From Desulfitobacterium_A sp034927245 (GTDB taxonomy: Bacteria; Bacillota; Desulfitobacteriia; Desulfitobacteriales; Desulfitobacteriaceae): 64,000 nt of DNA. The stretch is from contig NZ_JAYFQK010000010.1 of NCBI RefSeq assembly GCF_034927245.1, positions 32,176 through 96,175 of the forward strand, written 5' to 3'. The translations under genes were made by a program, and so were the position numbers. The notes below the pieces were generated by a model. It was not told the origin of the DNA. It did not search any database and saw nothing but the letters and a program-made list of their open reading frames with translations. Every line of letters begins with the position of its first letter. Position 1 is the stretch's first letter. Below are positions 35,189-44,180 of this stretch, piece after piece.

Positions 35189-36160
35189 CTACACTTTTAG
35201 ATCGCGCTTCCCCACTAAAGCCACTGAGCGCGACGGAATTTCCCCACCTACAACTCCGGCAATGGTATAGAGCTTTTGAATAGGATCAAAACGGAACTCT
35301 TTGAGAAGCCGAAAATTCTCAATTTCCGAAGTTCTTTTGACATGTAAACGAGGACCGGTACACGGATAGGAACTTTCCCCCAATCGGATATGATCCTCAT
35401 CGCCAAAGCTGATGGGCAAATCCGCACGGATAACCCGCCTCACTCTTTCTTCGAGCAAATCGAGATCAATATCCGGTTTTCCCGGAAGCTCCAGAACAAA
35501 ACCATGTTTAATTTCACTGTGTACCTGGGGTTGTTCAATCCCCATCTCTTCAAGAATCTTGGAGGTAATATCCTCAGCCGAATGGGCCATTCTTCGATAT
35601 TTAATCGATTTAAAAACAATATCGGCAATTTCTTGGGGTTCCGGTCCAAAAACCGTTGGGCGGGTCACGATAACTTCCTCCCCAATCCCGATCAGGACCT
35701 CGGCATTGATTTGGAGAAAAGGATAGATGAGGTCAAAATGTTCAATGATAACCCGTCGTTCTTTGTTCAGAGCCTTCTTAATCGCTTCGGCTATTCTCCA
35801 CGGCTGGGTAAACGCCGTTTCAAAGCGCACATCAACATGGTATGTGTGAAAGCGGAAATGATCGCGGTCGGCATCCTCCAGTAAAGGAAGCGGCCGGACA
35901 TTGATCCCATTATCATCATTGGTCAGCTCCAACCCCGGAAACATACCCCGAATCAATAAAGATTTTCCCGCACCTGCATCCCCTAAAAAACCGATTAACT
36001 TATCCCCGGGACTTAAATAGCGGTTCTGCAGATTACTTCCTAAAAAAAGCAAACGTTTCTTCCCTCGGGGTGCAAAATACACCGCTTGCATCAGATGGTC
36101 CTGCACAAAAAGCGAAAAAATCTTCCCCACCCCCTTATCTACTATGCTTATTGTAAACAA
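35189..36160 (-). CDS. P-loop ATPase with a tRNA_SAD-like C-terminal region
   Basis: The 323-residue protein has a P-loop GFLGDAGAGKSLLI near residues 58-71. Its C-terminal part (about 240-300) reads RRVIRADLPISFGDEDHIRLG then SYPCTGPRLHVKRTSEIENFRLLK. That resembles the second additional domain of alanyl-tRNA synthetase and AlaX, where a CxGxH pattern binds zinc; here the CTGPRLHV version retains Cys and His. Related proteins occur in Peptococcaceae under that label. A role in tRNA editing or nucleotide metabolism is unproven. It precedes rph by 23 bases. Confidence 0.7.
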   Translation of the reverse strand: MFTISIVDKGVGKIFSLFVQDHLMQAVYFAPRGKKRLLFLGSNLQNRYLSPGDKLIGFLGDAGAGKSLLIRGMFPGLELTNDDNGINVRPLPLLEDADRDHFRFHTYHVDVRFETAFTQPWRIAEAIKKALNKERRVIIEHFDLIYPFLQINAEVLIGIGEEVIVTRPTVFGPEPQEIADIVFKSIKYRRMAHSAEDITSKILEEMGIEQPQVHSEIKHGFVLELPGKPDIDLDLLEERVRRVIRADLPISFGDEDHIRLGESSYPCTGPRLHVKRTSEIENFRLLKEFRFDPIQKLYTIAGVVGGEIPSRSVALVGKRDLKV

Positions 36161-36184
36161 AAGCTATACGTGAAGCAATGATTC

Positions 36185-36829
36185 TTAGTGTTTGCGAATG
36201 CTCACCGAAACCCCATCACCTAAGGGAAGCACACTTGTCTGGAAATCGGGATTTTGGGTTAGATTAGTTAAAAACTCGCGCAAATGACCCACTAAACGAT
36301 CATATTTCGGAGCAAATTTTGAGCCGGGAACAACCCAGCCCCTAAAAAGGACATTATCAACGACAAGCATTCCTCCCGGTGCAATACACGGTAAAACCAG
36401 ATTGAGATAGTCCAGATATTCCCCTTTAGCCGCATCAACAAAAACAAAGTCGAAATCGCCCTTTAAGGTAGGGATAATCTTGCGAGCATCCCCAAATAAA
36501 ACCTCTACCTGATCCTCTATTCCCGCCCTCTTAAAGTAACCCACGGCCCGCTTAGCCCGATCCACGTTAAGATCAATTGTCGTAATCTTTCCCTCACGTC
36601 CTTCGAACCCTCGGGCAAGCCATAAGGTCGAGTAACCGATCGCCGTTCCGATCTCTAGAATTCGTGATGCATGACTCATATTGACAAGAAATGCTAAGAA
36701 ATTGCCTACAGGCGGAGTTACAACAGGAATTGTCTCTTGCAATGATTGTGATTCCATTTCCTTTAAAAGTTCTTCTCTCTCCGGCAGCAGTTCTCCCAAA
36801 TATTGTTCCAACTCAAAAGAATAAAACAC
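36185..36829 (-). CDS. SAM-dependent O-methyltransferase (class I, family 3)
   Basis: The 214-residue enzyme has the SAM-binding motif ILEIGTAIGYSTLWLARG (about 66-83), motif II-like VEVLFGDARKIIPTL and DFVFVDAAKGEYLDYLNLV with the metal-binding Asp. GGMLVVDNVLFRGWV follows. This is the catechol/tRNA hydroxyuridine (TrmR-like) O-methyltransferase family; B. subtilis TrmR methylates 5-hydroxyuridine in tRNA. Which substrate applies here cannot be told from sequence. It is divergent from the rRNA methyltransferase gene. Confidence 0.88.
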   Translation of the reverse strand: MFYSFELEQYLGELLPEREELLKEMESQSLQETIPVVTPPVGNFLAFLVNMSHASRILEIGTAIGYSTLWLARGFEGREGKITTIDLNVDRAKRAVGYFKRAGIEDQVEVLFGDARKIIPTLKGDFDFVFVDAAKGEYLDYLNLVLPCIAPGGMLVVDNVLFRGWVVPGSKFAPKYDRLVGHLREFLTNLTQNPDFQTSVLPLGDGVSVSIRKH

Positions 36830-36859
36830 GCAGTCTGTCCTTTCTTATTATGAATTTGA

Positions 36860-36865
36860 TATAAT
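36860..36865 (+). promoter_or_regulatory. Probable -10 box for the rRNA methyltransferase
   Basis: A perfect TATAAT lies 35 bases upstream of the start codon. No good -35 is visible 17 bases upstream. Confidence 0.4.
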
Positions 36866-36899
36866 TACATCCGAAATATCCGTACAAGGAGGATTTACA

Positions 36900-38312
36900 T
36901 TGCTTTCCACAAAACTTCCTCAACCTTTTAAAGAACGCATGGCACTGGAGCTCAAGGAAGAATTTCCATCCTTTATTGCCACCTATGATTCTCCCCGCCT
37001 TAACGGTTTAAGAGTTAATACTCTAAAAATCAGTGCCAAGACTTTTCTCGAGCGTTGGCCCTTTGAACTTGAGCCCATTTCCTGGGCCCAAGACGGCTTT
37101 TATTATAATTATACCACTTATCCCGGGCAACATCCCTATCATGCGGCCGGGGTCTATTATTTACAGGAACCATCGGCAATGGCTGTGCTTTACTATTTAG
37201 ATCCCCAACCCGGTGAGCGGATTTTGGATTTGGCGGCTGCCCCCGGCGGTAAATCAACGGGAATTGCGGCATGTTTAAACCGCCAAGGCCTTCTTTGGTC
37301 CAACGAAATTCAACCGACTCGGGCAAGGATTCTGGCTCAAAATATGGACCGCTGGGGGGCACCCAATGTCATCGTGTCCAATGAAAGCCCTGATCAACTC
37401 GCCGGTCGTCTCCCCGGTTTTTTTGATAGAGTTCTGCTGGATGCCCCTTGTTCCGGAGAAGGCATGTTTCGCAAAGATCCGGAAGTCATGGACGAATGGT
37501 CCCCGGAGCATGTGCTCTCCTGCGCCCATCGACAAGCTTTGATCTTAGAATCAGCCGCAGCTCTCGTCCGCCCCGGCGGACGTCTTGTATACTCAACCTG
37601 TACCTTTGCACCCCAAGAGAACGAAGAAGTTATTCTTCGTTTCCTCGATTCTCATCCGGAATTTCGCCCCCTCGCTCAGCCTGATCCTGATGCAGATTTT
37701 GTGCACCCCTCCGCTCTGCCGGAGGCTGTTCGTCTTTATCCCCATCGCCTCCGCGGTGAAGGGCATTTTATCGTTTCGCTTTTAAAGGACAATTCTTGCG
37801 GATACACCGCCCCCAAAGGGAAAAAGCAAAAACCCATATCCAACCCTTCTTCACGATCAAAACAGTCAGCAAAACCTGACCACCCGGAACTTGATAAATT
37901 TGTCGAAGAAGCCTTGTCCCCGTTAAATCCGGAACTGGGATTAACCCAACGCTTATCCCCTGAAAATATTCTCGCCTTTGGAAATCACCTTTACGCGGTC
38001 CCGGCAACGGATCTTGATTTTCAGGGATTAACCATTCTGCGTCCGGGATTGTATTTGGGCGAAAAAAAGCCCGGTCGTTTTCAACCGGGTTACTCCCTTG
38101 CCCTCGCCTTAACTCAGGACTCCGTTTCCTCCTATCACGCCTTTTCTCCAAATGATCCGCTGCTTGATCGCTATCTTCATGGTGAAGCCATTCCTCAAGA
38201 AGGACCCAATGGATGGGTTCTCATCGGCGTAGACGAATTTCCGCTCGGTTGGGGAAAACGTGTTCAGGGACTCCTAAAAAATCACTATCCCAAAGAATAT
38301 AGGAAACGCTAG
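36900..38312 (+). CDS. rRNA cytosine-C5 methyltransferase (RsmF/NOL1-NOP2 family)
   Basis: The 470-residue enzyme has a Sun/NOP2 catalytic domain (about 1-290). SAM-binding motif DLAAAPGGKST, catalytic motif LDAPCSGEGMFRKDPE and YSTCTFAPQENEEV supply the two catalytic cysteines. The C-terminal part (about 320-465) is a RsmF-type RNA-binding region with VLIGVDEFPLGWGKRVQG. It methylates 16S rRNA. The start is TTG 36900, 7 bases after AAGGAGGA. A Lys/Ser/Pro linker near 300-325 may be disordered. Confidence 0.93.
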   Translation: MLSTKLPQPFKERMALELKEEFPSFIATYDSPRLNGLRVNTLKISAKTFLERWPFELEPISWAQDGFYYNYTTYPGQHPYHAAGVYYLQEPSAMAVLYYLDPQPGERILDLAAAPGGKSTGIAACLNRQGLLWSNEIQPTRARILAQNMDRWGAPNVIVSNESPDQLAGRLPGFFDRVLLDAPCSGEGMFRKDPEVMDEWSPEHVLSCAHRQALILESAAALVRPGGRLVYSTCTFAPQENEEVILRFLDSHPEFRPLAQPDPDADFVHPSALPEAVRLYPHRLRGEGHFIVSLLKDNSCGYTAPKGKKQKPISNPSSRSKQSAKPDHPELDKFVEEALSPLNPELGLTQRLSPENILAFGNHLYAVPATDLDFQGLTILRPGLYLGEKKPGRFQPGYSLALALTQDSVSSYHAFSPNDPLLDRYLHGEAIPQEGPNGWVLIGVDEFPLGWGKRVQGLLKNHYPKEYRKR

Positions 38313-38340
38313 GGCTATAAAGGGAACTTACTTAATGACA

Positions 38341-39567
38341 CTAACTTAATGCTTTCCAGGCGACTTTCATCAGCTCCGGATCGACCTGCGTTCCGGCCCC
38401 TTTTTGCATGATATCTAAAGCCACACCCTCACTCAGTGCTTTGCGATAAGGGCGCTCTTCCGTTAGGGCTGCAAAGATGTCTGCGATCGTCATTAAACGA
38501 GCTCCCATATCCAGTTCGTCCTTCGCCAGTGCAAAAGGATAACCTGTTCCGTCAAGCCGCTCGTGATGGAAAGCGGCCCAACGTACCACCTGAATAGGGA
38601 AACCCGCTTCATCCAATAATCGATACGTGTAGTAGGTATGTGTCCGTATCACTTCAATCTCATCCGGGTCCAAGTGCCCCGGTTTATCAAGGATTTTTCG
38701 AGGAACAGAGAGCTTGCCTAAATCATGCAAAAGTCCCGCCACACGTATAGTCTCTACCGCCTTCTCGTCCCATCCCACTGCTTTCGCTAACCTCTCCACC
38801 GTTTCCGATACGGACTGAGAATGTCGAGCGGTGAAGGCACTTTTTTGGTCAATCAAATCGGCGAAGGTCATAGCAAGAATAGCCGTAAATTGGGTGCCCA
38901 CATTGTCCGTTAACAATAGATCCGAATTTACTCCTAACTTTTGAAAAGCAATATGCATTAGATCTGGCTGTTCTAAATCGAGCCAAAATGCTTCTTGTTG
39001 GGCCAGCTTGAGAAAAGCCGGAACGACCTCAGGATAGAATAATCCTCCGTTATGGTCTACTACCCAACGTGTCAGTTTATCTTTATCTGCCTTTTTCAGC
39101 ACTTTTCGACTTAAGGCTACATCGACCCTGTCCGCGAGGGCTAATATCTTGGCAAGAAAAGGAACATCTTCCGGTCTTTGTTTTAAAGCGCTATGGTTAA
39201 TATCCGGAGTTTCATGATGGAAACGAATGGCCGGAGCAAGAATGTCACCTTCCGGGAAAAGGCTGACAATTTCCGATCCTAAAACACAATGTTCCCTGAT
39301 GAGCCGAGTATCTCCATGATACTTTCGAAACCCGCCGACGGCGCCGATATCATGCAGCAATCCCGAGACCATTAGAGCAACCAAGTCATCTTCAGACATC
39401 TTCAACTTTTCACCAAGGCTCAAGGCAATATAGGCTACCCTTTCCCCATGCCGATGCCCGATATGGGCATGAAATCCTTTTTCAATCTCTTCATCCACTA
39501 AAGCAAGGTCCAGTGCTTTAGAAAAGCTCCACATCCGTCGAATAAGGGATGCAATTTCCGGTGTCAT
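38341..39567 (-). CDS. HD-GYP protein with an N-terminal HD domain
   Basis: The 408-residue protein has two HD-type domains. The first (about 35-150) has HRHGERVAYIALSLGEKL and GLLHDIGA. The second (about 235-390) has HSQSVSETVERLA, AGLLHDLGKLSVP and HHERLDGTGYP, the GYP signature of c-di-GMP phosphodiesterases. Both sets of metal ligands look intact. It is 13 bases downstream of a globin-coupled sensor gene, so oxygen or redox-linked c-di-GMP turnover is inferred. Confidence 0.93.
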   Translation of the reverse strand: MTPEIASLIRRMWSFSKALDLALVDEEIEKGFHAHIGHRHGERVAYIALSLGEKLKMSEDDLVALMVSGLLHDIGAVGGFRKYHGDTRLIREHCVLGSEIVSLFPEGDILAPAIRFHHETPDINHSALKQRPEDVPFLAKILALADRVDVALSRKVLKKADKDKLTRWVVDHNGGLFYPEVVPAFLKLAQQEAFWLDLEQPDLMHIAFQKLGVNSDLLLTDNVGTQFTAILAMTFADLIDQKSAFTARHSQSVSETVERLAKAVGWDEKAVETIRVAGLLHDLGKLSVPRKILDKPGHLDPDEIEVIRTHTYYTYRLLDEAGFPIQVVRWAAFHHERLDGTGYPFALAKDELDMGARLMTIADIFAALTEERPYRKALSEGVALDIMQKGAGTQVDPELMKVAWKALS

Positions 39568-39580
39568 GACTATTTCCTCC

Positions 39581-40828
39581 CTATTCTCGGAGTCCCATCT
39601 GAGCTAAAGAGGTTGCCGAGTTTGCTACATCTTCCGAAGCTGCGCCAATTTGAGCTGCTGTTTGTGTCAGGGCATCAATCTGGCCGGCGATTTCTTGAAC
39701 TTGTTGGATGCTGGCTTCGATGGCTGACATGATATCTTTAAATCGGCTCACGACTTCACGTGCCTCAGTAGCTGCCCCTTGCATTTCTTTCGTCGTTTCC
39801 TCAATTGCTTTATTGACGGCTGAGGTGTTTTGTTTAGTCAGCGTAATCATTGCACTGATCTCTTTTACAGACTGCTCGGAGCTATTCGCGAGCTTCTTCA
39901 CTTCCTCAGCCACAACTCCAAAGCCTCGGCCGCTTTCGCCGGCCCGAGCTGCCTCAATCGCAGCATTTAATGCGAGGAGGTTCGTTTGTGAGGCGATCTC
40001 TTTAATCACATCAGTAATACTGGCAATTCTTGCTGAGCTTTCATCAAGCTCAACCATCCTATTCTGCATTTGAGCCGTCATATCCGCTAATCCTAAAATG
40101 CGCTCGGAAATCTGTTGAATCTTGTGTGAGCCTTCCTGGGCCAGGCTATCCACCTTCCTCGAGAACTGGGCGGCTTCACCGGCGTTCGTGGAGATCATTT
40201 CGGTTGCCTCATGCATTTGCGAGGCAGAGGCAGCAGTTTCTTCGGAAGTCGCGGCTAAAGCTTGGCTCGCCTCACTTACACGGCGCTGCAAACTATCAAT
40301 CTCGCCATAGGCTTGTTCGAGCTCTACTTTCTTATCAAGCTCTTGTATATAAGACTGAATATAACTTGCCATAACGACCTGCTGATCGAAACTCAAAATT
40401 TTAAGCAGAGCAAGAGTTAATTTAAACGCCTGCTCCGGCTTTTTCCGATATTGCTGCTGAATACGCGGCAATATTTCATCATAGAGCACCTGATAAGAGC
40501 TTAAATAATAAAAGGGCGGTAAATTGATCCGTTTATGTACATTTCCGATCGTCACACGCCAAGCCATAAATTCCTCATCAATTTTATCCGTAAAAATCGA
40601 AAGGATATATTTCTTCATGGTTACTTTAAGTTTTTCAAGAGCCGAATATTCGTCGATAATTGCCTTAAGCGCAGGGATTGATAAGACATGACCGTAAAAA
40701 CGGCGAACAATATCGTCGACATCACGTTCGATAAGTGGACGTAATTCTTTGAGCAAAGCCAATTGTTGATCATCTATTCGAAGCAACTGTAACGATTCAT
40801 TAAGATCGAATTGATGAAGTTGAATCAT
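39581..40828 (-). CDS. Globin-coupled methyl-accepting sensor (HemAT-like)
   Basis: The 415-residue protein has an N-terminal protoglobin domain (about 15-165). Its likely proximal His lies in GNVHKRINLPPFYYLSSY. A methyl-accepting chemotaxis signalling domain (about 195-410) follows with the hairpin tip IKEIASQTNLLALNAAIEAARAGESGRGFGVVAEEVKKLA. There is no transmembrane segment, so it is soluble like HemAT. It likely senses O2 or another gas and signals to CheA or the neighbouring HD-GYP protein. Confidence 0.92.
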   Translation of the reverse strand: MIQLHQFDLNESLQLLRIDDQQLALLKELRPLIERDVDDIVRRFYGHVLSIPALKAIIDEYSALEKLKVTMKKYILSIFTDKIDEEFMAWRVTIGNVHKRINLPPFYYLSSYQVLYDEILPRIQQQYRKKPEQAFKLTLALLKILSFDQQVVMASYIQSYIQELDKKVELEQAYGEIDSLQRRVSEASQALAATSEETAASASQMHEATEMISTNAGEAAQFSRKVDSLAQEGSHKIQQISERILGLADMTAQMQNRMVELDESSARIASITDVIKEIASQTNLLALNAAIEAARAGESGRGFGVVAEEVKKLANSSEQSVKEISAMITLTKQNTSAVNKAIEETTKEMQGAATEAREVVSRFKDIMSAIEASIQQVQEIAGQIDALTQTAAQIGAASEDVANSATSLAQMGLRE

Positions 40829-40978
40829 TATTATTTTCCCCTTTCATTCCATGACAGATGTAATGATGGAGTTAAAGCTCCACCTGAAGTAAGTTTCCTT
40901 TATGCAGGTGATTCATAATACTATCGGCAAAATTCTGATTAAACTTTAACCATTTAGTATTCTTCTTGATAACTAGAA

Positions 40979-41016
40979 AAAATCCTGCCGATTTTATACT
41001 CGACAGGACTTTTTTA
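40979..41016. terminator. Bidirectional terminator
   Basis: TCCTGCCGA (40983-40991) and TCGACAGGA (41000-41008) form a stem with one mismatch, flanked by AAAAAA on the left and TTTTTT on the right. On the minus strand it terminates the small zinc-ribbon gene. Confidence 0.75.
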
Positions 41017-41023
41017 ACGCGCT

Positions 41024-41257
41024 TTAACTGACGTTACGCTTCGAATAAATTGAGTCGTCTTGAGAGCTCGCGGATGGTCTTCCTATCCCTCTGCTCCGCA
41101 AACGAACTACACTACCGTCTAAAGCAATCTGGTAAACGGCAATTTCATCTTTATCCTTAGTCCATTCATTACAGCATTCGCCACAAAAATAACGTTCCCT
41201 GCTAATTCTACCAATTTCCTTTGAACCACAAACCGGACAAATCCACACAGGCCACAT
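41024..41257 (-). CDS. Small zinc-ribbon protein
   Basis: This protein of up to 77 residues has CPVCGSKE and CGECC, two Cys pairs that would bind one zinc, followed by EWTKDKDEIAVYQIALDGSVVRL. GGGAG stands directly before ATG 41257. An in-frame GTG at 41248 is better spaced and would give 74 residues. It is followed at once by a terminator, which supports a real short transcript. Function unknown. Confidence 0.6.
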   Translation of the reverse strand: MWPVWICPVCGSKEIGRISRERYFCGECCNEWTKDKDEIAVYQIALDGSVVRLRSRGIGRPSASSQDDSIYSKRNVS

Positions 41258-41470
41258 CTCCCTAATTCTACTTTATACGTTTTCAATATTAAGTTTCTAA
41301 TCTTATCCGATTCTCAGTTGTTGTTCATTCTTGATAATTTCAAATCACTCTAAGATGTAAATTAGTATATCAGAAAAATATAAAAGGAAGCTTAAAAAAC
41401 TGTGAACTTATTGTGAAGAATAAATTAAAACATTGATGGGGAGCCTTTTTCAATAGTGCAATTTTATATG

Positions 41471-42151
41471 TCAATCCTCCAATTTTAGTAATTTGCAATC
41501 TTTTAAAATTTCTTCTATAGTCTCCCAAATCGAGAGCGACGGACTTTCCTTGTAATAGCTATAACCCTTATAATGCTTTAAAACAAGACCGTCTTCTTTA
41601 TTTTTCTGCATTATCGCTTTGGCTCTCCGAATACCCTCCCGGACATCGTCCAGTGTTAATTTGCTAAGAATCCGTTTGAAATTGTCCTCATGCTTATATT
41701 GGTCGAGGTTTTCAAAGTTTTCCTTATAGGCTCTGTTGATTGGAGCGAGATACTGGCGGCGATGCGCTAATATACCATTGCAGTCGGCTTTATGCAGTAC
41801 TATCCATAATTCAAACGTGAAATTAGTGTAACCAAGGTGGTATGTGATACCTTTGCCAACACGATTACTCTGTGCTTCTTTCATACGATCCAACGCAGTT
41901 CTAAATTGCTGCACATGGATTGGTTCCTCACTCTCATAGTCAAGCACATGTGTAATCTTCGTTTTTCCCAGCGCAATAAGCCCTTTTGCGCGTTTCAGTG
42001 GATCTTTTTGGATTGGGCAATCAAGTTTTACTTTATATTGGGTATTGGGATCGGAATTGATTGCATTTTGCAGCCACTGCAGATACCATTTTTCCGTTTC
42101 ACCCTCAACAGAAAAATAGTATTTTTTCGTTTCTTTTCTCATGGGCGTCAC
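41471..42151 (-). CDS. RloB-family protein (TOPRIM-like), probable defence effector
   Basis: The 226-residue protein has an N-terminal FSVEGETEKWYLQWL, the ExxTE motif of RloB/OLD-type TOPRIM proteins. THVLDYESEE follows where the TOPRIM acidic DxD is expected, in partly degenerate form. ITYHLGYTNFTFELWIVLHK is characteristic of RloB. The stop-start ATGA overlap with the ATPase gene shows a two-gene unit. RloA/RloB genes were named from restriction loci and resemble other ATPase/TOPRIM defence pairs. Nuclease action is inferred. Confidence 0.82.
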   Translation of the reverse strand: MTPMRKETKKYYFSVEGETEKWYLQWLQNAINSDPNTQYKVKLDCPIQKDPLKRAKGLIALGKTKITHVLDYESEEPIHVQQFRTALDRMKEAQSNRVGKGITYHLGYTNFTFELWIVLHKADCNGILAHRRQYLAPINRAYKENFENLDQYKHEDNFKRILSKLTLDDVREGIRRAKAIMQKNKEDGLVLKHYKGYSYYKESPSLSIWETIEEILKDCKLLKLED

Positions 42152-43470
42152 ACCTCGTTTCTGCCGTCCAGCAGGCTTTCAAAAATTGGTGTGAAATCAA
42201 TATCCTTATTAGCACCGTAACGATCAACAAAGTAGTTTTTCATATAATCTTCATTCTTTCGGACACCGGATTTTCCCGTTGTACCAAAATCAGAGAGTGA
42301 ATAGTGGGCGCTGCAATGGGTAACCTCATCCCGCTCTACAAATTTGATTTCGTCGCGCCGGTACAGGTTGGCATTCAAAAAAATTGGATTGTGGGTATTG
42401 AAGATAAGTTGCGCATGGTGGATATTAATATCATCGTTATGGAAAATGTTAATGATGCTCATCAGCGCCATTGGATGGATTGATGCGTCAAACTCGTCTA
42501 CCACCAGGGTACCGCCATTCATCAAAACGTTAACCACCAATGGAAACATATTGACAAAGCGAATAGTTCCGTAAGACTCGAACAACTCGGCGGGAATAGC
42601 GGTGCCTTTATCCTTGCTTTGAAACAAAGAGCAGAGTTTTGCTTCGTTGCTTTCACCTTCAATCACATAGCCCAGCGCGTTGGAATTGATGCCAAAGTAT
42701 GCAGCGGCTTCATTCAGTGTTTTTTCAATATAGATCGATTTTCTTTTTGGATCGCTGAATTTGTGAATCAGATGCATTGAATCGGCCCGATAAATAACCA
42801 TGAACTTTTTATCCAGCCAGTTCGTAATCAGCGATACCAGCTTAGAACTAAACATAGTTTTAAAGCCATTCAACAAAAACAATTCTTCGTCATTAAGATT
42901 GTTCTTTGCGATGGCAATAACACTTTCCGCGTTCTGTTCAAAGGCGTTCACCAGAAAATCTTGAATGCAGTCTAAAGAACCAATTTCTAAACCTTCGTTA
43001 CGAGTGAAAACCAATTCTTCATTAATTTTTAGCGTTTCCGCTAATAGCTTTCTAGAGTAATCCACTTCTAAAAAGTTTCCTAGGTCAGCGGTGAAGCCAT
43101 ATTCAATCAATAAATTTTCCTCAATGAATTTGATGGAGAACGTAACCGGTGTATGATCAAAATCTGTATTATTGGGAATTAGCTCTAAGGCGCTGGCGGC
43201 AGCGTTGGGGTCACTCTTTTCATCATCATTGCGGATATTGCCCCTGAGAACAATAGATTTAAAGGTATCCATCGCCCCGATAATATTGGTTTTTCCGGAG
43301 GCATTCGGGCCATAAATCACAGCAGAACATAATCCTTTATATGTTTTCTTGCCAATCTGTGTTTTCAATATGCTATAATCCAGCCCTTTTTGTTTAGGGG
43401 CGGGAACCAAAGAGAAAACAAGTTCGTCTTTGAACGATTTGTAGTTAATGGCTCTAAATTCTAGCAGCAT
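42148..43470 (-). CDS. RloA-like AAA/ABC ATPase
   Basis: The 440-residue SMC/ABC-type ATPase begins MLLEFRAINYKSFKDE. Walker A is GPNASGKTN (about 54-62). Walker B/D-loop is LVVDEFDASIHPMAL (about 335-350) with IFNTHNPIF as the H-loop region. The middle is a long helical insert. It is the sensor/ATPase half of the RloA/RloB pair. Base composition is more A+T rich than the flanking fumarase genes, which suggests acquisition. Confidence 0.87.
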   Translation of the reverse strand: MLLEFRAINYKSFKDELVFSLVPAPKQKGLDYSILKTQIGKKTYKGLCSAVIYGPNASGKTNIIGAMDTFKSIVLRGNIRNDDEKSDPNAAASALELIPNNTDFDHTPVTFSIKFIEENLLIEYGFTADLGNFLEVDYSRKLLAETLKINEELVFTRNEGLEIGSLDCIQDFLVNAFEQNAESVIAIAKNNLNDEELFLLNGFKTMFSSKLVSLITNWLDKKFMVIYRADSMHLIHKFSDPKRKSIYIEKTLNEAAAYFGINSNALGYVIEGESNEAKLCSLFQSKDKGTAIPAELFESYGTIRFVNMFPLVVNVLMNGGTLVVDEFDASIHPMALMSIINIFHNDDINIHHAQLIFNTHNPIFLNANLYRRDEIKFVERDEVTHCSAHYSLSDFGTTGKSGVRKNEDYMKNYFVDRYGANKDIDFTPIFESLLDGRNEV

Positions 43471-43587
43471 ATTTTATCCCCCATTCTGCAATATAATTGC
43501 AAAATCATATTTATATAATATGTTATATTCTGCCCATAAGTCAAACTGCTTATTATATTTTGCGAGTATATTTCAAAATAAATAAGA

Positions 43588-43606
43588 GAGGCATATCTTT
43601 GGCCTC
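43588..43606 (-). terminator. Possible terminator after the fumarase genes
   Basis: On the minus strand GAGGC, a 9-base loop and GCCTC are followed by TCTTATTTATTTT. The stem is short (5 bp), so the call is weak. Confidence 0.4.
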
Positions 43607-43622
43607 CCTTGTTTATGTGCAA

Positions 43623-44180
43623 TTAAATTCGACGATACTGTGCCTTTCCCTTTTCGTAAAGGTTATTGCCCTCTTGATCAATGATAACCATCACCGGAAA
43701 GTCCTTGACCTCAAGCCGCCGTACAGCTTCCGGGCCAAGTTCCGGATAAGCGATCACCTCGGCAGCTGTAATTCGCTTGGCCAATAATGCACCTGAACCT
43801 CCAATGGCTCCAAAGTAAACAGCACCATACTTTTTCATGGCTGCAACAACTTCCTCAGAACGCAGACCCTTGCCGATCATACCGGTTAATCCCCGCTCAA
43901 TCAGTATTGGGGAATACACATCCATCCGATAGCTTGTCGTAGGTCCCGCTGAACCGATCACTTGACCCGGTTTAGGAGGAGTCGGCCCTACAAAAAAGAT
44001 AACCTGATCTTTTACATCAAAGGGGAGCTCTTCACCCCGGGCCAAAGCCTCAACCATTTTTTTATGGGCGGCATCCCGCCCTGTATAGATCACACCGCTG
44101 ATTAAGACATTATCGCCTGTTTTCAGCTGTGCTAACTTTTCATGCGTAAGCGGTGTTTCAATGCGAACTGCCTCAGCCAT
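43623..44180 (-). CDS. Class I fumarase/mesaconase-type hydratase, beta subunit
   Basis: The 185-residue small subunit has KTGDNVLISGVIYTGRDAAHKKM and IGSAGPTTSYRMDVYSPILIERGLTGMIGKG, typical of fumarase class I C-terminal halves and tartrate dehydratase beta. It shares its start with the stop of the alpha gene. Because the cluster holds methylaspartate ammonia-lyase, the pair may hydrate mesaconate as well as fumarate. Confidence 0.93.
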   Translation of the reverse strand: MAEAVRIETPLTHEKLAQLKTGDNVLISGVIYTGRDAAHKKMVEALARGEELPFDVKDQVIFFVGPTPPKPGQVIGSAGPTTSYRMDVYSPILIERGLTGMIGKGLRSEEVVAAMKKYGAVYFGAIGGSGALLAKRITAAEVIAYPELGPEAVRRLEVKDFPVMVIIDQEGNNLYEKGKAQYRRI

